This document shows positions 50,598-58,709 of a stretch of 64,000 nt of DNA, piece by piece. The notes under the pieces are model-generated. The model ran no database searches. It saw only the letters and a list, made by a program, of their open reading frames with translations, and was not told where the DNA came from. Numbering within the stretch: the first letter of the stretch is position 1; each line of letters starts with the position of its first letter. The DNA is from Mycobacterium sp. IS-1742 (GTDB lineage Bacteria > Actinomycetota > Actinomycetes > Mycobacteriales > Mycobacteriaceae), in assembly GCF_001500125.1 (NCBI RefSeq), contig NZ_LQIV01000043.1, positions 167,047 through 231,046 on the forward strand, given 5' to 3'. Position numbers and translations under genes: made by a program.

Positions 50598-52021
50598 CGC
50601 CGTTCGAGCCTGTCGAAGTCGTCAGACAAGGCGGCCGCCAACTCGGTGATCCGTCGCTGGAAGACCTTGTCGAGCAGTTCCAGCTGGATCTCCGTGCCCG
50701 CCGCGATGTGCTTGTCCCACGGCAGCACGATGACACGGCCCGGCGCCACGTGTCGCTCGAATTGCTGAACAAGATCGGCGACGTCGATGTTGGGTTTGCC
50801 CGGCACCACGTGGTTGATGACGACGCAGGACCGGCCCAGCAGATCCTGGTAGCCGTTCTGGCGCATCCAGTCCATCGTCACCGCGGCCTGGCGGGCCCCG
50901 TCGATCGATGCGCTGGCGACGATCACCAACCCGGACACCGTCGACAGCACCGCACGCGCGGCGGGCTGGAACAGTCCGGCCCCGCAGTCGGCGAGCACGA
51001 GGTTGTAGTACCGCGACACGACCTCCGTCGCGCCCTTCCAGTCGTCGTCGTTGAATTCGCGGCGGGCCTGGCTGTACTCCTCCGACGACAGCACCTCGAG
51101 GTTAGCGCCGTTCATGCTCGTGTACGCGCGAATGTCGTTGTAGCGGGCCAGTTCCTGATCCGAGAGCAGATCGGCGATCGTCGCCGCGGACTGACGCCCC
51201 GCCCGGTCGGCGAGGTTGCCCGCGTCGGGGTCGGCGTCGATGGCCAGGATGCGGTCGCCGCGCACCTTGGCCAGCGTCGACCCCAGCGCCACGGTGACGG
51301 CGGTCTTGCCCACGCCGCCCTTGAGGCCCAGGACGCCGATCTGGTACGAGTCGCGGGCGTTGCGGCGGATCCGCGCATGCATGTCCATCTCATACAGCTC
51401 GTCCGGCGAGAGACCGAGGTTGATCCGGGTGAGCAGGTAGAGCACGTGGCGCCAACCGCGTTGCGACGGCATCTTGACCGCCGACTTGACGCCCACGTGC
51501 GACAGCGCGTCGATGGCGCGGTGGTTGCCCATCGCCGCCGCGGACGTCGGGGCCGGCTGCGCGGGTGGCTGTCCCTGCTGCCACGGCGCCTCGGCGGCAG
51601 CGGCGTCGGCGAAGTGCGCCGACGGCGGCGGCGCCGGGGCGGGCCGCGGGGCCGGGGCGACCGCCTGCCGCGGCGCCTCGAAGCGGGCGCCGCCCGGCAG
51701 GTTGGTCTGCGGGGTGCGCATCATGCCGTTCGGGGGCCGCTGCGGCGCCGGGCTCTGCGCCGGCGGCGCAGACGTGGTGGGCGGCATCTGGGTGGTGATC
51801 TCGGCGTGCCGCGGGGGCGGTGCCGGTGCGGTCTGGGTGCGCGGCGGGGTGATCGGCAGCGGCGGCGGCGCAGCGCCGTCGGCGTGGGTCGAACCGCCTG
51901 CCGGTGCCTGCGCCGCGGCGCTGCCCTGCATCAGGGCGTCGCGGTCGACGTGCACGGTCGCCTCGTCAGGCGTCTGAGCGGCGTCTGGGGAGTGGAAGAG
52001 CCGGTCATAGTCGGCCGACAT
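50594..52021 (-). CDS. espI: EspI, MinD/ParA-like ATPase with Pro-rich N-terminus
   Basis: This 475-residue protein starts MSADYDRLF, like M. tuberculosis EspI (666 residues), but its Pro/Ala-rich N-terminal region (residues 45-155) is about 190 residues shorter. The ATPase half begins SQRGWRHVLYLLTRINLGLSPDELYEMD, followed by the deviant Walker A LKGGVGKTAVTVALG near residue 240, LAIDADPDAGNLADR, and VLADCGAG. EspI is reported to reduce ESX-1 secretion when ATP is low; it is not required for secretion. A nested stem-loop lies between esxA and this gene. Its stop overlaps eccD1. Confidence 0.92.
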   Translation of the reverse strand: MSADYDRLFHSPDAAQTPDEATVHVDRDALMQGSAAAQAPAGGSTHADGAAPPPLPITPPRTQTAPAPPPRHAEITTQMPPTTSAPPAQSPAPQRPPNGMMRTPQTNLPGGARFEAPRQAVAPAPRPAPAPPPSAHFADAAAAEAPWQQGQPPAQPAPTSAAAMGNHRAIDALSHVGVKSAVKMPSQRGWRHVLYLLTRINLGLSPDELYEMDMHARIRRNARDSYQIGVLGLKGGVGKTAVTVALGSTLAKVRGDRILAIDADPDAGNLADRAGRQSAATIADLLSDQELARYNDIRAYTSMNGANLEVLSSEEYSQARREFNDDDWKGATEVVSRYYNLVLADCGAGLFQPAARAVLSTVSGLVIVASASIDGARQAAVTMDWMRQNGYQDLLGRSCVVINHVVPGKPNIDVADLVQQFERHVAPGRVIVLPWDKHIAAGTEIQLELLDKVFQRRITELAAALSDDFDRLERR

Positions 52022-52062
52022 GGGGGTGCCTCTCGATGGTGGGATCGCGCCGTAGCGCAGGA

Positions 52063-52110
52063 GGTGGGCGAGTTCGGCCGGTTCCGTGAGGGCCGGCCGG
52101 CCCGCCCACC
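52063..52110 (-). terminator. Nested stem-loop between esxA and espI
   Basis: An outer 8-base stem (GGTGGGCG 52063-52070 with CGCCCACC 52103-52110) encloses an inner 7-base stem (CGGCCGG 52075-52081 with CCGGCCG 52093-52099) with an 11-base loop. It starts 16 bases past the esxA stop and ends about 40 bases before the espI start. It could be a partial terminator or a stabilising 3' structure that keeps esxA/esxB mRNA more abundant than espI. No U-run follows. Confidence 0.6.
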
Positions 52111-52126
52111 TTCATGCGGCTGTCTG

Positions 52127-52414
52127 TCAGGCGAACATGCCGGTGACGCCGGCTTCGGTCTGAGCCATGGTGGAGCCGGCCTCGCTGATGGTCTGCGCGA
52201 GGTTCTGCAGGGCCGCGTTCAGCTCCGCCGAGGTGTTGTCCCAGCGGGCCTGCACGGCCTGGTAGGCCTCCGAACCCGAGCCGCCCCACACCGCCGCCAG
52301 CGCGCCCAGCGACGCCTTGCCCTCGTCGAGCAAGCCCTGGGTGGTGCTGACCGCGCCGTTGATCTCGCCGGCGCCGCCCTCGATGCCCGCGAAGTTCCAT
52401 ACCTGTTCCGACAT
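52127..52414 (-). CDS. esxA: ESAT-6
   Basis: This 95-residue WXG100 protein is the ESX-1 substrate ESAT-6. It has MSEQVWNFAGIEGGAGEINGAV as the first helix, the WxG turn in AVWGGSGSEAYQAVQ near residue 43, and the second helix ending MAQTEAGVTGMFA, as in M. tuberculosis EsxA (95 residues). It is secreted as a heterodimer with EsxB, whose gene is 30 bases upstream. In pathogens it is tied to phagosome damage; in M. smegmatis ESX-1 affects DNA transfer. AAGGAG precedes the ATG. Confidence 0.97.
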   Translation of the reverse strand: MSEQVWNFAGIEGGAGEINGAVSTTQGLLDEGKASLGALAAVWGGSGSEAYQAVQARWDNTSAELNAALQNLAQTISEAGSTMAQTEAGVTGMFA

Positions 52415-52444
52415 TGATTTCTCCTTGAGTTGGTCTGTGGGTGG

Positions 52445-52744
52445 TCAGAGGTTCATGGACGACGCGAGCGTGCCGGCCTGATCCTCGTCGGTCGAGCCGT
52501 ACTGGGTGCCCGAGGTGTGGATGTTGGAGGAGATCTCGGTCAGGGTCTGGATCTGCGCCTGAGCGGCCTCCTGGTAGCGCAGCAGCGCCGCCTGGGCCGC
52601 CTCGCCGGCCTGCCCCCGCCACTGCGGGAGCAGGCTGTTGGCGGTGGCGTCCACCGACCGCATCACGCCCTGCAGCTCGCCCGAGATCCGCTCGAAGTTG
52701 CTGGCCTCCTTGGCGAGGACAGCAATATCGGTATTCATTGCCAT
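52445..52744 (-). CDS. esxB: CFP-10
   Basis: This 99-residue WXG100 protein is the partner of ESAT-6. It has NTDIAVLAKEASNFERISGEL, the WxG turn LLPQWRGQAGEAAQ near residue 42, and the C-terminal signal YGSTDEDQAGTLASSMNL with YxxxD, which in M. tuberculosis binds the third ATPase domain of EccCb1. I chose the ATG of MAMNTD because AGAAGGA is 11 bases upstream and it matches the family length (100); the ATG four codons earlier would sit directly on that Shine-Dalgarno. Two hairpins precede it. Confidence 0.96.
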   Translation of the reverse strand: MAMNTDIAVLAKEASNFERISGELQGVMRSVDATANSLLPQWRGQAGEAAQAALLRYQEAAQAQIQTLTEISSNIHTSGTQYGSTDEDQAGTLASSMNL

Positions 52745-52795
52745 TGTTGGATACATCCTTCTTTTCCTGTGTCCTCACCACCGGAAATGGCGAGT

Positions 52796-52818
52796 CTTCC
52801 GGTCAGGTGACCGGGAAG
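52796..52818 (-). other. Stem-loop upstream of esxB (second of a tandem pair)
   Basis: CTTCCGGTCA (52796-52805) pairs with TGACCGG-GAAG (52808-52818) with one bulged G, around a 2-base centre. The core CCGGTCA/TGACCGG is a perfect 16-base palindrome. It lies in the PPE68-esxB gap, 52 bases before the esxB start. As RNA it could be a terminator, an attenuator or a processing/stability element; as DNA it could be an operator. Confidence 0.5.
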
Positions 52819-52825
52819 TCTGTGT

Positions 52826-52851
52826 CGGCGACGACTCACCAGTCGTCGCCG
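52826..52851 (-). terminator. Perfect 11-base stem-loop spanning the PPE68 stop
   Basis: CGGCGACGACT (52826-52836) and AGTCGTCGCCG (52841-52851) are exact reverse complements with a 4-base loop. The right arm and loop are the last PPE68 codons and stop; the left arm is the first bases after it. With the hairpin at 52796-52818 it forms a tandem pair ahead of esxB. It may terminate most PE35-PPE68 transcripts or mark a processing point for an esxB-esxA message. Confidence 0.55.
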
Positions 52852-54176
52852 TCGTCCTCGTCGAGGTCGTGTGCGAGTGGTGCGGGCGCGGTCAGTCCCG
52901 GCTTCGAGCCGCCGCTCTTGCCCTGCTGTCCGGCCATCCCCATCGGGCCCATCCCGCCGCCCGCGCCGCCGATCGGCGCCAGCCCGCCCACGGTCGCCCC
53001 GGCCGCGGCGCCGGCACCGACGGGAACCGGGGCGGCACCCATCTTGTCGCCGACCAGGTTGGCCATCAGCGGGGTGCGCGGTGCGGTCCCGCCGGCACCG
53101 GGCAGCGACGCCGCCCGCACCAGTCCGGCACCCGAGCTCGCACCGGAGCCGCCCGCGAGCGGGTGGTTGGAGAACGGCGCGGCGCCGATGAGACCGACCT
53201 GTGCCTTCTCGCCACCGAACCCGCCGCCCATCTGCCCGAAGATCGACGACACCTGCTGCAGCGGTTGGGTCAGCATCTGCATCGGGGTCTGCACCATCTG
53301 CCCGAACTGCTGCGGCACCTGGGCAACCATCGAGCCCGCCTGGCCGGCCATCTGCACGCCCATCTGCACGCCCTGCTGCAGCATCTGGTCCTGCGGTTGC
53401 TGCCCGGCCTGCTGGGCCGCGTTCTCGCCCTTCTGCACGGCACCCTGGGCGCGCTGGGCGGCCATGTTCCCCTGCGCCATCGCCCTGCCGGCGTTGAGGC
53501 CGACGGACTCCATCTTGGCGGTGGCGCTGGCCTTGGCGACGAGCCCGTTGCGGGCCGCCCCCATCGGCGCGCGCGCGCCCGCCTGGGCGACCGCGGCGGC
53601 ACCGGTGGCCTCCCCGACACCCGGGATGACGATCGGCGTCATCGGCGGGATCGGTTCGAACAGCAGGTTCAGCTGCGTCTCGGCCTGGTACACGTCCATC
53701 GCCCCCGCGGCCTGGTTCCACATCCGCACGAAGTAGTCGAACTCGTTGACCCCGATCGGCACGGTGTTGACGCCCAGGAAGTTCGTGGCCTCGAGCACGG
53801 CGTGCGTGATGTGGTTCTGTTCGATCTCCGGGATCGGCGGAGTAGTTGCCAATGCAAGGGAATAGGAGTTTGCCTGGTTCGTCGCCTGGAGCGCCCGCTT
53901 CATGGCCTGCGCCGAGGTGGTCCGCAACCAGACGACCATCGGCATGGTCGCGGCCACGGCCCGCTCACTCGCGCCGCCCGTCCACACCGACGACAGGTTC
54001 GCCAGGCTGGCCGCGAGCTCGTCGGCCTGGGTCTCCAGCAGCAGGGCCAACGCCTCCCACCCGGCCGCGGCCTGGAGCATCGGCGCGGGGCCGGCTCCGG
54101 CCATCAGACGGCCGGTGTTGACCTCGGGCGGCAGCGCCGTCCAGGTCGGTGGGAGAGGTATGCCCGTCAGTGCCAT
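52836..54176 (-). CDS. ppe68: PPE68
   Basis: This 446-residue PPE protein is longer than M. tuberculosis PPE68 (368). The PPE domain (residues 1-180) contains LPPEVNTGRLMAGAGPAPML, the WxG motif SVWTGGASERAVAAT near residue 65, and EFDYFVRMWNQAAGAMDVYQAE. The rest is Gln/Gly/Ala-rich (MLTQPLQQVSSIFGQMGGG, HPLAGGSGASSGAGLVRA) and ends in a short acidic tail (DEDDGDDW). It pairs with PE35 and is found in the membrane or cell wall in M. tuberculosis. The extra length is mainly an inserted Ala/Gln-rich segment near residues 200-280. A hairpin spans the stop. Confidence 0.93.
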   Translation of the reverse strand: MALTGIPLPPTWTALPPEVNTGRLMAGAGPAPMLQAAAGWEALALLLETQADELAASLANLSSVWTGGASERAVAATMPMVVWLRTTSAQAMKRALQATNQANSYSLALATTPPIPEIEQNHITHAVLEATNFLGVNTVPIGVNEFDYFVRMWNQAAGAMDVYQAETQLNLLFEPIPPMTPIVIPGVGEATGAAAVAQAGARAPMGAARNGLVAKASATAKMESVGLNAGRAMAQGNMAAQRAQGAVQKGENAAQQAGQQPQDQMLQQGVQMGVQMAGQAGSMVAQVPQQFGQMVQTPMQMLTQPLQQVSSIFGQMGGGFGGEKAQVGLIGAAPFSNHPLAGGSGASSGAGLVRAASLPGAGGTAPRTPLMANLVGDKMGAAPVPVGAGAAAGATVGGLAPIGGAGGGMGPMGMAGQQGKSGGSKPGLTAPAPLAHDLDEDDGDDW

Positions 54177-54227
54177 GGTGTGTGATCGGCTCCGCTAGGA
54201 GATCCGCTGGGTCTTCCGCCGCGCCTG

Positions 54228-54521
54228 CTAGAACGTGCCGGCGTTGGCGGCGTCGACGGCGGCGTAGATGCCGGAGATCTCCATGAACGCCGCACCCGCC
54301 CGGGAGAGCTCCTCCTGCGCGAAGGTGTTCAGCGCCAGGGTCTCGGCACCCTCGGCGGCGAAGGTGGCGGCGGCCATCGCCGACACCTCGTCGGCGCCGG
54401 CGGGAACCAGCGCGGTCACCGCCGCCGTCGCCGCCGTACCACCCGCCAGACCCCGTGCACCATTTGCGACGACCTGGCCTCCGATGCCCGCCGCGCCCGG
54501 ATTGTGCTCGAGAGGTTGCAT
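54228..54521 (-). CDS. pe35: PE35
   Basis: This 97-residue PE protein has the family core VTALVPAGADEVSAMAAATFAAEGAETLALN and the C-terminal secretion motif YxxxD in IYAAVDAANAG. It forms a helical pair with PPE68 for export through ESX-1. The ATG chosen (MQPLEHNPG) has AAAGGAG 8 bases upstream and gives a length close to M. tuberculosis PE35 (99); a start 13 codons earlier is open but unsupported. It is 51 bases before PPE68 and 147 bases after eccCb1. Confidence 0.92.
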   Translation of the reverse strand: MQPLEHNPGAAGIGGQVVANGARGLAGGTAATAAVTALVPAGADEVSAMAAATFAAEGAETLALNTFAQEELSRAGAAFMEISGIYAAVDAANAGTF

Positions 54522-54668
54522 TTGCGCATCTCCTTTACTGGTTCCCCGTAAGCAGGACAAGCGATGGCGAACGGCTCGGGCACTGGTGCCTCGTCGTCTC
54601 CGTACTCATCCCCCGACTTATTTGCTGGCTGTTTACCGCCAACGTTGCTGTGACGCTCTCGGTAGATA
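54522..54668 (-). promoter_or_regulatory. Intergenic region between eccCb1 and PE35
   Basis: This is the largest gap inside the minus-strand ESX-1 operon (147 bases, relatively AT-rich). The only clear element is AAAGGAG before PE35. On the minus strand the eccCb1 stop runs into a TAGTAT hexamer that could be a -10, which would give PE35-PPE68 an internal promoter with a long leader. Not proven from sequence. Confidence 0.35.
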
Positions 54669-56459
54669 CTAACCGCCCTGTGGGGGTGGTGCTAACACTT
54701 CTTCTTCCGGGGGATCCACGTAGGCCGCCTGGACCACCTCCTTACCGTCCGGAGACACCAGAAGCGCCTGGCCAGGCGGCCGTTTTCGCAGTTTGATCTC
54801 GCTCGACGGGAACTCCGTCTTCTCCCCCGACAGGAACAGCGTCGGGGTCCCCGCGCCGTAGGCCGCCCCCACGAATTTGTCCATCGTGGCGCGATGCGCC
54901 TGGCTCATCTGGCAGGTCACGATGATGTGCAGGCCGATGTCGGCCGCCGCGGGGAGCAGCGGCGCGAGCGGCGCCATCGGCGGCACCATGCCGGAGGCCG
55001 CGACGATCATGTGCCAGTCGTCGACGAGCAGCACCACGTCGGGTCCGCTCCACCACGACCGCGACCGCAGCTGGGCGGTGGTCAGGTCGGGCGGTGGCAG
55101 CCGTTTCTGCAGGTTGGTCGCCAGCGCCTTGATTGCCGCCTCCAGTGATGCGTGGTTGCGGTTGACTGCGCCGGCGTCGAGCAGATGGCTCTGCGGCACC
55201 GCGTCCAGCAACGCCGACCGGTAATCGGCCAGCATGAAGCGCACTTGCTGGGGGCTGTTGCGGCGGCAGATCGCCTGGGCCACCGCGTGGGCGATCGTCG
55301 TTTTGCCGGACTTGGGCGCACCGAAGATCAACAGGTGCGGCGTCATCTGCATCTGGTTGTAGGCGACGCTCAGATCGGACTCCCGCACGCCGATCGGGAT
55401 GCGCCACCGGGTGCGGTAGTCGGAATCGGGTCCCGGTGGGGTGGGGTCGAGCTCGTTCAGATGGATCCGCTCCGGGAGCACCCGCACCTGCGGCGCCCGG
55501 GCCGTGTGCTGGGCGGCGATCCGGGCGACGGCCGACGTGATCGCCGGGACGAGGTCGGCCGTGCTGTGCCGCCCGTCGAGGCGGGGCACCCCCATCATCA
55601 GGTGGTGCTTCTCCATCGAGATCGCCCGGCCCGGCCGGTTGGCCGGGATCTCGCGGGTGATGCGGTCGATCTGTGTCTCGTTCACATCGCCGAGGCGGAA
55701 CTCGATCTTCGTGCCGAGGTAGTCCCGGACGCGCGACTTCAGCTCCGTCCAGCGCGGCGTCGAGATGATCACGTGCACCCCGAACGCCAGGCCCTGGCCG
55801 GCGAGATCCTGGACGACCGGTTCCAGGTCCGGGAACTCCGCGACGAACGCCGGCCACCCGTCGATCACCAGGAAGACGTCGCCGAACGGATCGGCGGCCG
55901 CCGGGTTGTTCGGGTCCTCTCGCATCTGCCGGTATCCCGCGATGGAACCGACCCGCAACTCTTTGAACGTCCGTTCCCGTTGCCGCTGAACGGCTTTGAC
56001 CTCCGCCACCACGCGGTTGACGCGGTCGGGTTCGGCACGGGTGGCGACGCCGCCCACATGCGGGAGGTCCTCGAGGTACATCAGACCGCCGCCGCCGAGA
56101 TCGACACAGTAGAACTGCACGTCCCGCGGTGAGTGGGTGGCCGCGGCCGACAGGATCAGGGTCTGCAGGAACGTCGACTTGCCGGTCTGCGGGGCCCCGC
56201 CGACCGCGATGTTGCCGCCGGCGGCCGACACGTCCACCCCCCAGATGTCCTGGCGGTGCCTGCGGGGTTCGTCCATGATGCCCAGCCCGAACCGCAGCGG
56301 CCGGCGCTGATGGTCCCGCGAGACGAGTTCGTCGACCGGCGTCGGATCGGTCAGCGGCGGCAGCCACATCCGGTAGGCGCGGATCTCACCCGTCGTCAGC
56401 TGGTCGAGTACGACCTCCCGCAGGACCTTCTGTTCTGCGCCCTGCCTCGACGCTGTCAC
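54669..56459 (-). CDS. eccCb1: ESX-1 ATPase EccCb1
   Basis: This 596-residue protein carries the second and third FtsK/SpoIIIE-type ATPase domains of the split EccC1. The first Walker A is GGAPQTGKST near residue 90, followed by VQFYCVDLGGGGLMYL; the second is FGAPKSGKTT near residue 383, followed by VVLLVDDWHMIV. The last domain recognises the EsxB tail in M. tuberculosis. It starts at a GTG overlapping the eccCa1 stop (GTGA), so the two halves are made together. The length fits M. tuberculosis EccCb1 (591). Confidence 0.95.
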   Translation of the reverse strand: MTASRQGAEQKVLREVVLDQLTTGEIRAYRMWLPPLTDPTPVDELVSRDHQRRPLRFGLGIMDEPRRHRQDIWGVDVSAAGGNIAVGGAPQTGKSTFLQTLILSAAATHSPRDVQFYCVDLGGGGLMYLEDLPHVGGVATRAEPDRVNRVVAEVKAVQRQRERTFKELRVGSIAGYRQMREDPNNPAAADPFGDVFLVIDGWPAFVAEFPDLEPVVQDLAGQGLAFGVHVIISTPRWTELKSRVRDYLGTKIEFRLGDVNETQIDRITREIPANRPGRAISMEKHHLMMGVPRLDGRHSTADLVPAITSAVARIAAQHTARAPQVRVLPERIHLNELDPTPPGPDSDYRTRWRIPIGVRESDLSVAYNQMQMTPHLLIFGAPKSGKTTIAHAVAQAICRRNSPQQVRFMLADYRSALLDAVPQSHLLDAGAVNRNHASLEAAIKALATNLQKRLPPPDLTTAQLRSRSWWSGPDVVLLVDDWHMIVAASGMVPPMAPLAPLLPAAADIGLHIIVTCQMSQAHRATMDKFVGAAYGAGTPTLFLSGEKTEFPSSEIKLRKRPPGQALLVSPDGKEVVQAAYVDPPEEEVLAPPPQGG

Positions 56460-58696
56460 GACGACACCGCCGTATCGAAGATCGGCGTCGCGGTGAACTT
56501 GTGGATCCGCACGCGGTTGCGCTGGGGCTGGCGGGGTTTGACCTCACCGTCGTCCTGCACCGCGGATGCCGGGACGTACGGGGTGCCGGTGTAGACGCTC
56601 TGGAATTTCACCGGATCCTCCATGCCCACCCGCAGGAAGCCGACACCGCTCTCCTTATTGGTGATGTACTGCGCCTCCGGCGTCCCGATCACCGCCTTGG
56701 ACTCCGCGGAACTTGTGGTGCGCAACGCGATTCGATAGGTCAGGTTCGGCTCGAGTTTGTCGATGCGCACACCGCCGGTGTTGAGCGACTGCGTGGCCAG
56801 CAGGAGATGCACCCGCAGCGAGCGGCCCACCCGGCAGATCCGGTCGAAGAGGGCGATGAAGTCGGGGTGGTTCTGCAGCAGTTCGGCGAACTCGTCGACG
56901 ACGACGAACAGCGTCGGCAGCGGTGGGAGATCGGCGCCGCGTTCGCGGTGCTTCTCGTACTCCGCCACACCGGACAGCGCGCCCGCCGCGCCCACCTGCA
57001 TGCCGGCCTGACGCAGAATCGACTGCCGCCGGTCCAGCTCACCGGTGAGCACCTCACCCATCCGGCTGACGAGTTCGGCTTCCTCCTCCATGTTCGTGAC
57101 GACGGCCGCGGTGTGCGGCAGCTTCTCCATGCCGAGGAACGTCGACCCGCCTTTGAAGTCGGTCAGCAGCAGGTTCACCTGGTCGGGATGGTGGGTCGCG
57201 GCCAGCGAGAGAATCAGCGTGCGAAGGAATTCCGATTTCCCCGAGCCGGTGGTGCCGATGAGCATGCCGTGCGGGCCCGCGCCGAACTCGGCGCCCTCCT
57301 TGATGTCGAGGTACATGATGTCGCCGGTCCGCAGCTCGTGGCCGAACGGGATCTTCAGCCGGTCGCGGTCGGTGTCGGCGAACATCCGCCAGCGCGCAGG
57401 CGTCACCTCCTCGACGGTCTGCGCCCCGACGAGCTGATGCCATTCGGTCGCGACCTTCTTCTGCACCCGCACGTTCTTGTCGATGATCGCGCCGGTGATC
57501 GACCAGCCCGCCAGCTTGCGGGCGATGCGGCCGGCCTGACCCGGCGTCAGCCGGTCGCTGGCGTTGGTGACCAGGCGGAAACTCTGGTTCGGCAGCCGGT
57601 CGTCGGCGGTGCCGTCGGCGGCCACCCGGATCCGGTAGGCCGAGCCGTTGTGATTACCGAGCGTGAGCACCGTGACACCGGCGCGGCCGTCGGCGGGAAA
57701 GCCGGCGCGCCCACCGGTGAGATCGACCACGACGACGTACGGGCCGTTGGGCGCCGAGTCGGCGGTGTGCGGTCCGCGGGCGGTCAGATCGCTCAACCCG
57801 TCCGGGCGGGTGAACACCATCCTGGTGGGGCCCGCGGCGTCGACGTCGCTCTGATGCTGCACGTGCGGCAACCATTTGACCCAACTCCAGTTCGGGTCCT
57901 CGGGATTGTCGGTGAGCACCCGGAGCTGCAACAGGTCCGGCGGGTGGAACACCGCCAGATGGCAGACCATGGCCGCCAGCAGGGCGGCGGCTCCGTCGGT
58001 GTCGCCACCGATCGCGATCGTCGGGAACGACCGCAGCTGAAGGAGTTTCGGGCAGTCGTGGATGAGGCCGTGGGTGCGCAGGAATTTGGTGACCCACATG
58101 TGGCTGACCGGTTCGAGATGCGGTTGCGGCGCGGCCTGCGGTCCGGCCAGCCCGTTGACGTCCCCGCCGATCGACGGTTTGAGCAGGCGGTCCACCGCCG
58201 GCTCGGAGCCCAGGCCGATCCGTGTCGCGGCGAAGAACTCGCTGTTGGCCTGCCTGGACCACTGACGGTTCGTGCCGATGATCGACAGCAGATCCTCGGG
58301 ATGTGGTGCGTGGTAGTTGAAGAACGTCACCTGTGCGGCCGCCGACGAGGTGACCCGGGTGCGCAGCCCGGACAGGTACCGCAGGTACTCCTTGCGGTCG
58401 GCGTTGATCTCGGGCACCCGCTTGGCGCCCGACCCGCCGCCGGCCATGAACCCCACCGTGGCCATCACCATCATCAACGGCATCATCAGCATGTACGGCG
58501 ACAACTGCCGGACACCGGTGAAGATCATGATCGCGATCATCCCGAGCATGCAGCCACCCATCACCCATGGCAGCGCCCGCTGCATGCCCGACGGCGGGAT
58601 CTCGACACCCAGATCGTCCGGCGGCGTCACGGTGATCTCGCCGGGGGTCAGCCGCGGACCCCGCTTGATGATCGGGGTGAACTTCTTCGTCGTCAT
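56456..58696 (-). CDS. eccCa1: ESX-1 ATPase EccCa1
   Basis: This 746-residue protein has two N-terminal membrane helices (VMGGCMLGMIAIMIFTGV, YMLMMPLMMVMATVGFMAGG, residues 45-85), a linker/DUF domain, and the first FtsK/SpoIIIE ATPase domain with Walker A IGTTGSGKSEFL near residue 480 and Walker B LPTLFVVVDEFAELL near residue 620. It anchors the motor to the membrane complex and works with EccCb1. The length matches M. tuberculosis EccCa1 (747). It begins 13 bases after eccB1. Confidence 0.96.
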   Translation of the reverse strand: MTTKKFTPIIKRGPRLTPGEITVTPPDDLGVEIPPSGMQRALPWVMGGCMLGMIAIMIFTGVRQLSPYMLMMPLMMVMATVGFMAGGGSGAKRVPEINADRKEYLRYLSGLRTRVTSSAAAQVTFFNYHAPHPEDLLSIIGTNRQWSRQANSEFFAATRIGLGSEPAVDRLLKPSIGGDVNGLAGPQAAPQPHLEPVSHMWVTKFLRTHGLIHDCPKLLQLRSFPTIAIGGDTDGAAALLAAMVCHLAVFHPPDLLQLRVLTDNPEDPNWSWVKWLPHVQHQSDVDAAGPTRMVFTRPDGLSDLTARGPHTADSAPNGPYVVVVDLTGGRAGFPADGRAGVTVLTLGNHNGSAYRIRVAADGTADDRLPNQSFRLVTNASDRLTPGQAGRIARKLAGWSITGAIIDKNVRVQKKVATEWHQLVGAQTVEEVTPARWRMFADTDRDRLKIPFGHELRTGDIMYLDIKEGAEFGAGPHGMLIGTTGSGKSEFLRTLILSLAATHHPDQVNLLLTDFKGGSTFLGMEKLPHTAAVVTNMEEEAELVSRMGEVLTGELDRRQSILRQAGMQVGAAGALSGVAEYEKHRERGADLPPLPTLFVVVDEFAELLQNHPDFIALFDRICRVGRSLRVHLLLATQSLNTGGVRIDKLEPNLTYRIALRTTSSAESKAVIGTPEAQYITNKESGVGFLRVGMEDPVKFQSVYTGTPYVPASAVQDDGEVKPRQPQRNRVRIHKFTATPIFDTAVSS

Positions 58697-58709
58697 GCGA
58701 GAACTCCAG

